The notes beneath the pieces were generated by a model. It worked only from the letters and a program-made list of their open reading frames with translations. It searched no databases and had not been told where the DNA came from. From contig JBOHWL010000099.1 of assembly GCA_050736615.1 (NCBI GenBank), forward strand, positions 1-11,948: a DNA stretch of 11,948 bases, written 5' to 3'. The position numbers and the translations under genes are program-made. Every line of letters starts with the position of its first letter. The stretch's first letter is position 1. This DNA comes from JBOHWJ01 sp050736615 (GTDB taxonomy: Bacteria; Desulfobacterota; Binatia; Binatales; Binataceae). This document shows positions 1 to 7,000 of the stretch, piece by piece.

Positions 1-65
<65 letters not shown>

Positions 66-104
66 TTGACCTTATCGCACGGCAAAAATGGTTAGGTTAG
101 GAGA

Positions 105-257
105 ATGAGAGATTTAATTGGCCTGTCCTGTGACAGTTGCAAAAGACGCAACTATGTCACCAGCAAAAACAAGAAGCGCCAGACCGAGAAATTCGCGATT
201 AAAAAGTTCTGTCCGAGTTGCCGCGTTCATACCACGCATAAAGAAGTCAAAGTCTGA
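105..257 (+). CDS. rpmG: 50S ribosomal protein L33, zinc-binding type
   Basis: A 50-residue protein beginning MRDLIGLSCDSCKRRNY and ending HTTHKEVKV, the usual length for L33. It is a small basic zinc-ribbon protein of the large subunit near the tRNA exit (E) site. Two CxxC pairs are present (Cys9/Cys12 and Cys36/Cys39), so this is the four-cysteine, zinc-binding form and not the cysteine-free variant. The start is ATG 105, because the family begins M-R-[DE]-[LI]-I. AGGAG at 99-103 lies only one base before the ATG, an unusually tight ribosome-binding site, and TAGG at 93-96 may serve instead. It follows tRNA-Thr by 39 bases, so the two probably share a transcript. Two longer reading frames overlap this stretch on both strands but lack family likeness. 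Confidence 0.95.
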   Translation: MRDLIGLSCDSCKRRNYVTSKNKKRQTEKFAIKKFCPSCRVHTTHKEVKV

Positions 258-373
258 AAAAGCCGATTTGGTAATAATCGCGGGAACGAGGCCCGTCCGC
301 GGTCGAAGCGGTCCGCGGCGCACAGTGTGACGCCTGGCCGAAGGCGGGAAAGTACGGCTTGAGCGGAATGGGG

Positions 374-406
374 GGTAGTGGGGTCAGTTTGAATTGACCC
401 ACTACC
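374..406. repeat. Imperfect palindrome, REP/MITE-like hairpin
   Basis: Left arm GGTAGTGGGGTCA (374-386) pairs with right arm TGACCCACTACC (395-406), with one unpaired G. The 8-base centre (387-394) can close further to a loop of about four bases. The stem is not followed by T residues, which argues against a classic intrinsic terminator. Palindromes built on a GGGGTCA/TGACCC core are common near REP-associated (Y1-type) transposases, so this could be a dispersed repeat copy. That is an inference, since only one copy is in the window. Confidence 0.5.
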
Positions 407-428
407 GAATGGCGCGCTCCGCTGGCGC

Positions 429-456
429 TTGATTATGTGATGTCGTACAGTAGAAG
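429..456 (+). promoter_or_regulatory. Weak sigma70-like promoter candidate ahead of tRNA-Trp and secE
   Basis: TTGATT (429-434) and TAGAAG (451-456) are separated by 16 bases, each matching four of six consensus positions. Transcription would begin near 463, about 20 bases before the mature tRNA-Trp. The position suits a promoter for tRNA-Trp, secE and nusG, but the match is poor enough to be chance. Confidence 0.22.
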
Positions 457-483
457 GTTGGTCAATCATCAAGGATCGGGCGA

Positions 484-561
484 GGGTCAGTAGCTCTAAC
501 TGGACAGAGCATCGGACTCCAAATCCGGGGGTTGCAGGTTCGAATCCTGCCTGACCCGCCA
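484..561 (+). tRNA. trnW: tRNA-Trp (anticodon CCA)
   Basis: A full cloverleaf can be drawn. Acceptor GGGTCAG (484-490) pairs with CTGACCC (551-557). The D-stem is GCTC/GAGC (493-496, 507-510). The anticodon stem TCGGA/TCCGG encloses CTCCAAA, with anticodon CCA at 519-521. The T-stem is GCAGG/CCTGC around TTCGAAT. The discriminator is G558, and CCA is encoded at 559-561. A tryptophan tRNA directly before secE is a recurrent arrangement in bacteria. The gene ends 54 bases before the secE start, so secE mRNA is probably released from a joint transcript by tRNA processing. Confidence 0.97.
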
Positions 562-577
562 TGTGGTCTCAAAAAAG

Positions 578-601
578 GCAAGCGTCGCTGGCATAGCTTG
601 C
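578..601 (+). other. Hairpin between tRNA-Trp and secE
   Basis: GCAAGC (578-583) pairs perfectly with GCTTGC (596-601) around a 12-base loop. It begins 16 bases after the encoded CCA and ends directly before AAGAG (602-606), the only ribosome-binding-site candidate for secE. It may cap the 5' end of the secE mRNA after tRNA release or modulate access to the start. Its function is inferred from position only. Confidence 0.35.
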
Positions 602-615
602 AAGAGCTGAATAAA

Positions 616-819
616 ATGGATAGTCTAAAAAGTTACCTCGATCAGGGCGTGAGTTTCGTGCAGGAAGCGTGGACCGAGTTGTTGAAGGTCCATTACCCGA
701 GTCCGCGCGAAACCATGCAGGCAACGCTTGTGGTGGTGGTGCTGACGCTGGTGATGGCGTTGTGGCTGGGCTTGGTGGATATGGTGGCGACCCGCGGGGT
801 CCACCTGCTGCTGAGCTGA
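616..819 (+). CDS. secE: Preprotein translocase subunit SecE
   Basis: A 67-residue protein matching the short one-helix SecE found in most bacteria. SecE clamps SecY and stabilises the SecYEG channel in the inner membrane. Residues 1-34 form the amphipathic cytoplasmic helix and hinge, and residues about 37-58 (from ATLVVVVLTLVMALWL) form the single membrane segment. The conserved hinge motif usually reads K-V-x-W-P-S; here it is KVHYPS at 24-29, with Tyr27 for Trp. The start is ATG 616; the frame stays open upstream into tRNA-Trp, but that extension is unlike the family and overlaps an RNA gene. AAGAG at 602-606 is a weak ribosome-binding site nine bases upstream. nusG follows after 39 bases, as in most bacteria. 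Confidence 0.93.
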   Translation: MDSLKSYLDQGVSFVQEAWTELLKVHYPSPRETMQATLVVVVLTLVMALWLGLVDMVATRGVHLLLS

Positions 820-858
820 GGATTCAGGGAGCGCCAAGCGGGAGTCAAAATCGTCTCG

Positions 859-1443
859 ATGCAAGCAGAGCCTGAAATGGTGGATCTGTCAGCGGCATCG
901 CCCAACGCGCCGGGCAAGAAGTGGTACGTGGTCCACACTTACTCGGGCTACGAACAGAAGGCCAAGTCCGCGCTGGAAGAGCGGGTGCGTTCGCTCAAGA
1001 TGCAGGACAAGATTGGCGAAGTGCTGGTGCCGGTCGAGCGGGTTCAGGAGTTGGGCAAGGGCGGCCAGCGCAAAATTTCCAGCCGCAAGTTTTTTCCCGG
1101 CTATATCTTCGTCAATATGGAGCTTGACGACGAAACTTGGCATGTCATCAAGAATACGCCCAAGGTGACCGGGTTCGTTGGTCATTCGACTAAACCGCCC
1201 GAGGTTCCGGAGTCCGAAGTCCGCGCGATCACTCAGCAAATGGAAGAAGGCGCACTGCGCCCCAAACCCAAAGTGCTGTTTGAAGTCGGAGAGGCGATCA
1301 AGGTTATCGATGGACCCTTTCAGGACTTCAATGGCACGGTTGAAGAAGTGCGTCCGGAAAAGGGCAAGGTGCGGGTGCTGATATCAATCTTTGGCCGGGC
1401 CACGCCGGTCGAACTCGATTTTGTACAGGTGGAAAAATCTTAA
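859..1443 (+). CDS. nusG: Transcription termination/antitermination factor NusG
   Basis: A 194-residue protein of the NusG/Spt5 family that binds the beta-prime clamp helices and beta gate loop to keep RNA polymerase elongating, and that contacts Rho or ribosomal protein S10. The NGN domain runs from about residue 21 (KKWYVVHTYSGYEQKAK) to about 130 and includes the RKFFPGYIFV strand. The KOW domain runs from about 142 (VGEAIKVIDGPFQDFNG) to the end, closing FGRATPVELDFVQVEK. The N-terminal lead of about 20 residues is longer than in E. coli, where about seven precede the same motif. ATG 877 is an alternative start that would shorten it to 14. GGGAG at 840-844 is the nearest purine-rich site to ATG 859, but it is rather far upstream. 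The next gene is 106 bases away. Confidence 0.97.
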   Translation: MQAEPEMVDLSAASPNAPGKKWYVVHTYSGYEQKAKSALEERVRSLKMQDKIGEVLVPVERVQELGKGGQRKISSRKFFPGYIFVNMELDDETWHVIKNTPKVTGFVGHSTKPPEVPESEVRAITQQMEEGALRPKPKVLFEVGEAIKVIDGPFQDFNGTVEEVRPEKGKVRVLISIFGRATPVELDFVQVEKS

Positions 1444-1460
1444 ATCGGCGGTCCACGGGG

Positions 1461-1488
1461 GCCGGGTAAAGGACGGTTTTTATCCGGC
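1461..1488 (+). promoter_or_regulatory. Hairpin in the nusG-rplK gap, possible leader element
   Basis: GCCGGGTAAA (1461-1470) pairs with TTTATCCGGC (1479-1488), ten base pairs including one G-T wobble, with an 8-base loop. No T run follows, so it is not a standard terminator. In E. coli the rplK-rplA leader holds the L1 repressor site, and this gap is where such a site would be. I could not match the hairpin to the L1-binding fold, so the regulatory role is inferred from position. Confidence 0.35.
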
Positions 1489-1549
1489 GGGCGCGCTTGT
1501 GGGCGCGGCCCTGCGGGAGCGATCGGCTGAGACGCGAGTGACGACCTAA

Positions 1550-1975
1550 ATGGCGAAAAAAGTTACCGGGTTAGTCAAATTGCAGATTCCCGCCGGAGCG
1601 GCCAATCCGTCGCCGCCGGTGGGGCCGGCGCTGGGTCAGCGCGGCGTCAATATCATGGAGTTCTGCAAAGCCTTTAACGCCCAAACGCAAAATATGCAGG
1701 GGTTGGTGATCCCGGTGATTGTCACCGTGTACGCCGATCGCTCGTTCACTTTCGTTACCAAAAGTCCCCCCGCTTCGATCCTTTTGAAAAAGGCGGCCGG
1801 GCTGGAAAAGGGTTCGGCGAGCCCCAACAAGAACAAGGTCGGCCGGGTGACGCGTCAGCAGGTCGAGGAAATCGCGCAGACCAAAGTCAAGGATCTGACC
1901 GCGAAGGACCTCACGGCCGCGATGCGCTCGATTGAAGGAACGGCGCGCTCGATGGGTATCGAGATCGCGGAATAG
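1550..1975 (+). CDS. rplK: 50S ribosomal protein L11
   Basis: A 141-residue protein, a typical L11 length. L11 binds the GTPase-associated region of 23S rRNA at the stalk base and is needed for factor action and stringent-response sensing by RelA. The N-terminal domain (about 1-70) carries PPVGPALGQRGVNIMEFC at 22-39, the proline-rich face that forms the thiostrepton site with rRNA. The C-terminal rRNA-binding domain (about 75-141) contains SPNKNKVGRVTRQQVEEIA. The lysine-rich start MAKKVTG matches the region methylated by PrmA in other bacteria. No strong ribosome-binding site precedes ATG 1550. rplA follows after 28 bases, so the pair is likely cotranscribed. Confidence 0.98.
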   Translation: MAKKVTGLVKLQIPAGAANPSPPVGPALGQRGVNIMEFCKAFNAQTQNMQGLVIPVIVTVYADRSFTFVTKSPPASILLKKAAGLEKGSASPNKNKVGRVTRQQVEEIAQTKVKDLTAKDLTAAMRSIEGTARSMGIEIAE

Positions 1976-2003
1976 CGCGGAGCGTACGTCGAGGCGGACG
2001 AAA

Positions 2004-2711
2004 ATGGCAGGCAAGAAATATCGCGAAGCGGCTAAACGCATTGATCATGACAAGCGCTATCCGCTCGAGGAAGCCCTCGGGCTGGTGATTGGCACCAAAG
2101 TGGCCAAGTTCGATGAGACGGTTGAGATGGCGGTGCGGCTCAACGTCGACCCGCGTCAGGCCGACCAGAATGTGCGGGGCACCGTGGTGTTACCCAATGG
2201 CACCGGCAAGGTCGCGCGCGTACTCGTGTTGGCCAAGGGCGAAAAGGAGAAGGAGGCGCGCGAGGCCGGCGCCGAATTTGTCGGCGGGGAAGACTTGATC
2301 AAGCGCATCCAGGAGGAGAACTGGCTCGATTTCGATCGCGTCATCGCGACGCCGGACATCATGGGTGCGGTCGGCCGCATCGGTAAAATTCTCGGCCCGC
2401 GCGGCTTGATGCCGAATCCACGGGTGGGCACCGTCACTTTCGATGTGGCCAAGGCGGTGGCTGAAGTCAAAGCGGGCAAAGTTGATTATCGGGTGGACAA
2501 GGCCGGAGTGGTTCACGCGCGCATCGGCAAAATCAGCTTCGGCGAACAAAAGCTGATGGAAAACGCGCATGCTCTGCTGACCGCCATCGTGCGCTCCAAA
2601 CCGTCGAGCGCCAAGGGCAATTACGTCAAGAGCGTGGCGGTCGCGGCGACGATGGGGCCGGGAATCAAAGTGGATACGAGCGCCGCGCGCGCCGAAGCGG
2701 CGGCGGCTTAG
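2004..2711 (+). CDS. rplA: 50S ribosomal protein L1
   Basis: A 235-residue protein, almost the same length as the E. coli L1 of 234. L1 forms the mobile L1 stalk that guides deacylated tRNA out of the E site, and in E. coli it also represses its own operon by binding the mRNA leader. The family signature GPRGLMPNP lies at residues 131-139, followed by RVGTVTFDVAKAV; the C-terminal part contains GNYVKSVAVAATMGPGIKVD. I chose ATG 2004 (MAGKKYREAAKRID) because it gives the family length and has GAGG at 1991-1994 nine bases upstream. The frame is open back to 1932, but that stretch lies inside rplK. It ends with TAG; rplJ follows 59 bases later. Confidence 0.98.
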   Translation: MAGKKYREAAKRIDHDKRYPLEEALGLVIGTKVAKFDETVEMAVRLNVDPRQADQNVRGTVVLPNGTGKVARVLVLAKGEKEKEAREAGAEFVGGEDLIKRIQEENWLDFDRVIATPDIMGAVGRIGKILGPRGLMPNPRVGTVTFDVAKAVAEVKAGKVDYRVDKAGVVHARIGKISFGEQKLMENAHALLTAIVRSKPSSAKGNYVKSVAVAATMGPGIKVDTSAARAEAAAA

Positions 2712-2712
2712 A

Positions 2713-2751
2713 GCGGGCCAGGCGGCTGGGTGGCTGAATCGGCGAGCCCGC
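2713..2751 (+). promoter_or_regulatory. Short leader between rplA and rplJ, possible L10-binding site
   Basis: GCGGGC (2713-2718) is complementary to GCCCGC (2746-2751), enclosing a G-rich 27-base loop ending 19 bases before rplJ. In many bacteria the L10-L12 complex binds a structured leader before rplJ and blocks translation. The whole gap here is only 59 bases, so a full-size leader does not fit unless it reaches into rplA. The structure is visible; the role is inferred and uncertain. Confidence 0.28.
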
Positions 2752-2770
2752 CAGTGGCATTGATAGCAAG

Positions 2771-3331
2771 ATGAAAAAGGAACAGAAGGGTGCGATTGTC
2801 GCGCATTTGGCCGAAAGCTTTGGCCGCGCGCGCATTGCCTTAGTGTCCGAGTACAAAGGCATCACAGCGAGCGAATCGGACGAAATGCGCCGACGGCTGC
2901 GCGCGGTGCGCGGTGAATTTCGCGTGGCCAAGAATACGTTGGTGCGACGCGCCATCCAAGACACGCCCTGCGCGCGCCTCGATGAAAGCCTGGGCGGGCC
3001 GATCGGCATCATTTTGAGCTTTGATGATCCGGTGGAATTGGCCAAAACGGTCAGCTCGTTCCGGGAATTCGGCGATAAGTTCAAGGTGCGCGCCGGCGTG
3101 CTCGACGGCCGGCCCATTACCGCCGACGAGGCGCAGGCGTTGGCGACGATGCCAACCAAGCCGGTGATTATGGCGCAGCTTTTGGGGCTCTTGCAGGCGC
3201 CCGCCACGCGGCTGGCGCGCTTGCTCAACGAGCCAGGTTCGGCGATGGCGCGCGTGCTCGACGCGATCGCGAAAAAATCCGGCGGTGGCGATGACTCCCA
3301 GGCGACGCCCGCGACTGCGGAGATCACGTAA
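2771..3331 (+). CDS. rplJ: 50S ribosomal protein L10
   Basis: A 186-residue protein, longer than the E. coli L10 of 165. L10 is the stalk base: its N-terminal domain binds 23S rRNA next to L11 and its long C-terminal helix holds several L7/L12 dimers. The N-terminal part shows ALVSEYKGITASESDEMRR (about 23-41) and the conserved RVAKNTLVRRAI (about 51-62). The C-terminal part (from MAQLLGLLQAPATRLARLL) is the helix for L12 dimers, followed by a polar tail of about 16 residues (GGGDDSQATPATAEIT) that looks disordered and accounts for part of the extra length. No clear ribosome-binding site precedes ATG 2771, which would fit translational control or coupling. rplL follows after a 105-base gap. 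Confidence 0.97.
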   Translation: MKKEQKGAIVAHLAESFGRARIALVSEYKGITASESDEMRRRLRAVRGEFRVAKNTLVRRAIQDTPCARLDESLGGPIGIILSFDDPVELAKTVSSFREFGDKFKVRAGVLDGRPITADEAQALATMPTKPVIMAQLLGLLQAPATRLARLLNEPGSAMARVLDAIAKKSGGGDDSQATPATAEIT

Positions 3332-3379
3332 TCAGCGGCCAAGATTTAGGCAGCAGAGGATTTCAATCAGCAAAGCATC

Positions 3380-3413
3380 CGCCTGCGGGGCGCTCCCACC
3401 ACCCCGGCAGGCG
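3380..3413 (+). promoter_or_regulatory. Strong GC hairpin in the rplJ-rplL gap
   Basis: CGCCTGCGGGG (3380-3390) pairs with CCCCGGCAGGCG (3402-3413) with one bulged G and an 11-base loop. It ends six bases before AAGGAG (3419-3424), the rplL ribosome-binding site. Without a T tail it is not an intrinsic terminator. It could protect or process the rplL message, which must be translated several times more often than rplJ because each ribosome carries multiple L12 copies. That role is inferred. Confidence 0.4.
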
Positions 3414-3436
3414 CGGACAAGGAGAAAGAGATCAAA

Positions 3437-3832
3437 ATGTCAGAAGCAGCACAGCTCAGCCGCGACCAGGTAAAGGACTATCTGAAGAACCTGAGTTTGC
3501 TCGACGCGGCGGCTTTGGTGAAGGAACTCGAAGAGGAGTTGGGGGTTTCGGCGGCCGCTCCGATGGCGATGGCGGCGGCGCCTGCGGCGGGTGGAGCGGC
3601 GGCGGCGCCGGCGGTCGAAAAAGATGAATTCACCGTGATGCTCACCGGGGCGGGCGACAAAAAGATTCAAGTGATCAAAGTCGTGCGCGAACTTACCGGA
3701 CTGGGTTTGAAGGAAGCCAAGGATCTGGTCGACGGCGCGCCCAAGGCGGTCAAGGAGGGCGTGAGCAAGGCCGAGGCCGAGGATGTCAAGAAGAAACTGG
3801 AAGAAGTCGGGGGCGCGGTCGAGCTGAAATAG
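3437..3832 (+). CDS. rplL: 50S ribosomal protein L7/L12
   Basis: A 131-residue acidic, alanine-rich protein, slightly longer than the E. coli L12 of about 120. The N-terminal dimerisation domain (LSRDQVKDYLKNLSLLDAAALVKELEEELGV, about 5-36) binds the L10 helix. An Ala/Pro/Gly/Met-rich hinge (about 37-60) follows. The C-terminal domain (about 62-131) carries EFTVMLTGAGDKKIQVIKVVRELTGLGLKEAKDLV, the helices that recruit EF-Tu, EF-G, IF2 and release factors. AAGGAG at 3419-3424 is the clearest ribosome-binding site of the ribosomal-protein block, although 12 bases from the ATG, in keeping with the need for excess L12. It ends with TAG and is followed by the spacer before rpoB. Confidence 0.98.
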   Translation: MSEAAQLSRDQVKDYLKNLSLLDAAALVKELEEELGVSAAAPMAMAAAPAAGGAAAAPAVEKDEFTVMLTGAGDKKIQVIKVVRELTGLGLKEAKDLVDGAPKAVKEGVSKAEAEDVKKKLEEVGGAVELK

Positions 3833-3890
3833 GAGCCGGCGGATTTTTTTGGCGCATAGCTACCGGCCAGCGGACGGGACAGTGTGGCGC

Positions 3891-3909
3891 GGCGCGCGAT
3901 CTGCGCGCC
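3891..3909 (+). promoter_or_regulatory. Perfect GC hairpin in the rplL-rpoB spacer
   Basis: GGCGCGC (3891-3897) pairs perfectly with GCGCGCC (3903-3909) around the 5-base loop GATCT. No T run follows. It lies 58 bases after rplL within the 224-base spacer (3833-4056), which has no open reading frame I can support. In E. coli this spacer contains an RNase III processing site and an attenuator; whether this stem serves either purpose is unknown. Confidence 0.4.
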
Positions 3910-3963
3910 GAGGCGCGGGTGTGTCCGGGGCATGCGTGTTTGGATTGAATAGAACGCAGTTGG

Positions 3964-3993
3964 GGGCGCGCGGTCGCTTATCGCGCGCCCTTT
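3964..3993 (+). terminator. Candidate attenuator between rplL and rpoB
   Basis: GGGCGCGCG (3964-3972) and CGCGCGCCC (3982-3990) form a perfect nine-base-pair stem with a 9-base loop, followed by TTT and then GATT. The stem is strong but the T tract is short, the pattern expected of a leaky terminator. In E. coli a partial terminator at the same place lowers rpoBC transcription relative to the ribosomal proteins. The structure is seen directly; the attenuator role is inferred from position and shape. Confidence 0.42.
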
Positions 3994-4019
3994 GATTCAG
4001 CTTGCTTCACGACGGCGCA

Positions 4020-4033
4020 GCCGCTTTGGCGGC
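4020..4033 (+). other. Small hairpin ahead of the rpoB ribosome-binding site
   Basis: GCCGC (4020-4024) and GCGGC (4029-4033) form a five-pair stem with a TTTG tetraloop. It lies 14 bases before GAGG (4048-4051), which serves rpoB. It leaves the ribosome-binding site free. Such short GC stems arise by chance in DNA of this composition. Confidence 0.25.
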
Positions 4034-4056
4034 GACGTTGGCCGGATGAGGTAGAA

Positions 4057-7000
4057 ATGGCTCAGCAGTCCCAGGTTACCAGCAACCTTCGCCTACGCCG
4101 CTCCTTCGGCAAAATCAAGAAGATCATCGACATCCCCAACCTGATCGAGATCCAGAAGCGGTCGTACGAAGAATTTTTACAAGCCGACGTAAGCGCCGAA
4201 CAGCGCACCGATACGGGTTTGCAGGCGGTCTTCAAGTCGGTGTTTCCGATCAAGGACTTCAATGAGACGGCATCGCTCGAATTCGTCAGCTACGAACTTG
4301 GCACGCCCAAGTACGATGTCGAGGAATGCCATCAGCGCGGCATGACGTATGCGGCACCGCTCAAAGTCAAGATTCAGCTCGTCATCTGGGATGTCGAGGG
4401 CGGTCATCGTTCGATCAAGAACGTCAAAGAGCAGGAAGTTTATTTCGGCGAAATCCCGCTGATGACGCCCAACGGCACCTTCATGGTGAACGGCACCGAG
4501 CGCGTGATCGTGTCACAATTGCATCGCTCGCCCGGGGTGTTTTTCGAACATGACAAGGGCCGCACCCATTCGACCGGCAAGCTGCTCTACTCCGCCCGCA
4601 TCATTCCGTATCGCGGCAGTTGGATCGATTTCGAATTCGACCCGCGCGACGTGCTCTATGTGCGGATTGATCGGCGGCGCAAATTTCCCGCCACCGTGCC
4701 GTTGCGCGCGCTCGGGATGACCACGGAGGACCTGCTCAACTACTTCTACAGCAAAGACGTGATCATTCTGGACGGCAAGCAACTGGCCAAACGCTTCATT
4801 CCGGGCCAGTTGCTCGGCAGCAGGGTGACGCGCGAGGTCAAGGACGGTAAAGGCGAGGTGCTGGCGCGCGAGGGACGCAAGTTCAACAAGGCGATCGTGC
4901 GCCAGATGGAGGCGGCGAAAATCAGCGAGGTGCCGATCGCGTTGGAAGACGTGGTGGGACGCGTTTCCGCCCACGACGTGGTCGATTCGACCACGGGCGA
5001 GGTGCTGCTGCAGTGCAACGAGGAGTTGACCGAGGAAACCGTTGAAAAGCTCAAAAGCCACGACGTGCGCACGCTCGAGGTGTTGTTCACCGAAGACCAG
5101 CCCGGCGGCGGGCCGCTGCGCCTGACCCTGGCGCATGACAAGCTCAACACGCCGGACGAGGCCATTCTGGAGATTTACCGCCGTCTGCGTCCGGGCGATC
5201 CACCCACGGCGCAGACCGCCAACACGTTTTTCAACAATTTGTTCTTCAATCCCGAACGCTATGACTTGTCCAAGGTCGGACGCCTCAAGCTGAACCATAA
5301 ACTCAAGCTCGACGTGCCGCTGGAACATGGCACGCTGCGTCGCGAGGACATCCTCGAAGTGGTGCGTTACTTGATCGAGCTGAAGAACGGCATCGGCCAG
5401 GTCGACGACATCGACCATCTTGGCAACCGGCGGGTGCGCGCGGTCGGCGAGCTGGTCGAAAATCAGTTCCGAATCGGTTTGGTGCGGATGGAGCGGGCCA
5501 TCAAAGAGCGCATGAGCCTGCAGGACATCGAAACGCTGATGCCGCAGGAGTTGGTCAACTACAAGCCGGCGTCGGCGGTGATCAAGGAATTTTTCGGTTC
5601 CTCGCAACTCTCGCAGTTCATGGATCAGACCAATCCGCTGTCCGAAATCGCGCACAAACGGCGATTGTCCGCCCTCGGACCGGGCGGCCTGACACGCGAG
5701 CGCGCGGGTTTCGAGGTGCGCGACGTGCATCCGACCCATTATGGCCGGGTATGTCCGATTGAAACGCCGGAGGGTCCCAATATCGGGCTTATCGCGGCGC
5801 TTTCGACCTATGCGCGGGTCAACGAATTCGGGTTTATCGAAACGCCCTATCGTGAAGTCGATAACGGGCGCGTGACCGAACGGATCGTCTATCTTTCGGC
5901 CTTGGACGAGGAAGACAAAGTCATTGCGCAGGCCAACGCCCCGCTCGACCCTCATGGCAAGTTCACCAACGAATTGATTTCGTCGCGAATCGGGGGCGAG
6001 TTCACGGTGGTGCGCAGTGAAGACGTGCAATACATGGACGTGTCGCCCAACCAGCTCGTCTCGGTGGCCGCCTCGCTCATCCCGTTTCTCGAAAATGACG
6101 ACGCCAACCGGGCGCTGATGGGATCGAATATGCAGCGCCAGGCGGTGCCGTTGCTCAAGACCGAGGCGCCGCTGGTCGGCACCGGACTCGAAGGCACGGT
6201 CGGCCGCGACTCGGGCGTGACCACGATCGCGCGCCGGGAGGGCGTGGTGGAGAGCGTTGACGCCGAGCGCGTGGTGGTGCGCGCCGACAAGCAGAGCAAG
6301 GACCTGCGCGACGCTGGCGTGGACATTTACAACTTGGTCAAGTATCAGCGCTCCAATCAGAACACCTGCATCAATCAGCGTCCGATCGTGGTTAAGGGCG
6401 ATCGCGTCAAAGCCGGCGACGTGCTGGCCGACGGGCCCTCGACCGACATGGGCGAGCTGGCATTGGGGCGCAACGTGCTGGTCGCCTTCATGCCCTGGGG
6501 CGGCTACAATTTCGAAGATTCGATCCTGATTTCCGAACGGGTGGTAAAAGAGGACCTCTTCACCTCGGTCCATATCGAGGAATTCGAATGCATCGCCCGC
6601 GACACCAAGCTGGGCCCCGAGGAGATCACCCGCGATATTCCCAACGTCGGCGAAGAAGCGCTCAAGGACCTCGACGCCAGCGGCATTATCCGTATCGGAG
6701 CGGAAGTAAAGCCCGGGGATATCCTCGTGGGCAAAATCACGCCCAAAGGTGAGACTCAGCTCAGCCCCGAGGAAAAGCTGTTGCGCGCGATCTTTGGCGA
6801 GAAGGCGGGCGAGGTGCGCGACACCAGCCTGCGCGTGCCGCCCGGCGTTGAGGGTGCGGTGATCGACGCGCGGGTCTTCGCGCGGCGCGGGGTGGCGCGC
6901 GATGATCGCACGCAGGAAATCCAGGGTCTGGAGGCGGAACGGCTCAAACAGGACGAGACCGAGGAAGTCCGCATCATCCGCCAAGAGACCTTGCGCAAGC

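Larger units (their letters stand above)
258..483. other. Gene-free spacer between rpmG and tRNA-Trp
   Basis: This 226-base stretch has no reading frame I can support. It holds CCGCGG repeated at 297-302 and 313-318, able to pair with each other; a small hairpin CGCCT/AGGCG at 331-346; the larger palindrome at 374-406; and a weak promoter-like pair at 429-456. None of the hairpins is followed by a T run, so no clear terminator is seen. It may separate the tRNA-Thr/rpmG transcript from the tRNA-Trp/secE one. Confidence 0.6.

Noticed and set aside
118..330. A 70-residue + strand frame and a 69-residue - strand frame over rpmG
   Set aside because: Both overlap the recognisable L33 gene in other frames and resemble nothing I know.
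227..562. A 111-residue reading frame on the - strand with the string AGFEPATPGFGVRCS
   Set aside because: It reads the complement of tRNA-Trp. This peptide is a well-known false protein produced by antisense translation of tRNA genes.
532..615. Upstream extension of secE beginning MQVRILPDPP
   Set aside because: The extension is translated tRNA-Trp sequence; the true SecE start is ATG 616.
3844..3850. Run of seven T residues just after rplL as an intrinsic terminator
   Set aside because: No stable stem lies directly before it; the only pairing I found, GCCGG with CCGGC, places the T run inside the loop.
5608..5670. Rifampicin-resistance changes in rpoB
   Set aside because: Differences from E. 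coli (Asn518 to Thr, Thr525 to Ala, Ile530 to Leu equivalents) are conservative variants, while the key Asp516, His526 and Ser531 equivalents are unchanged.
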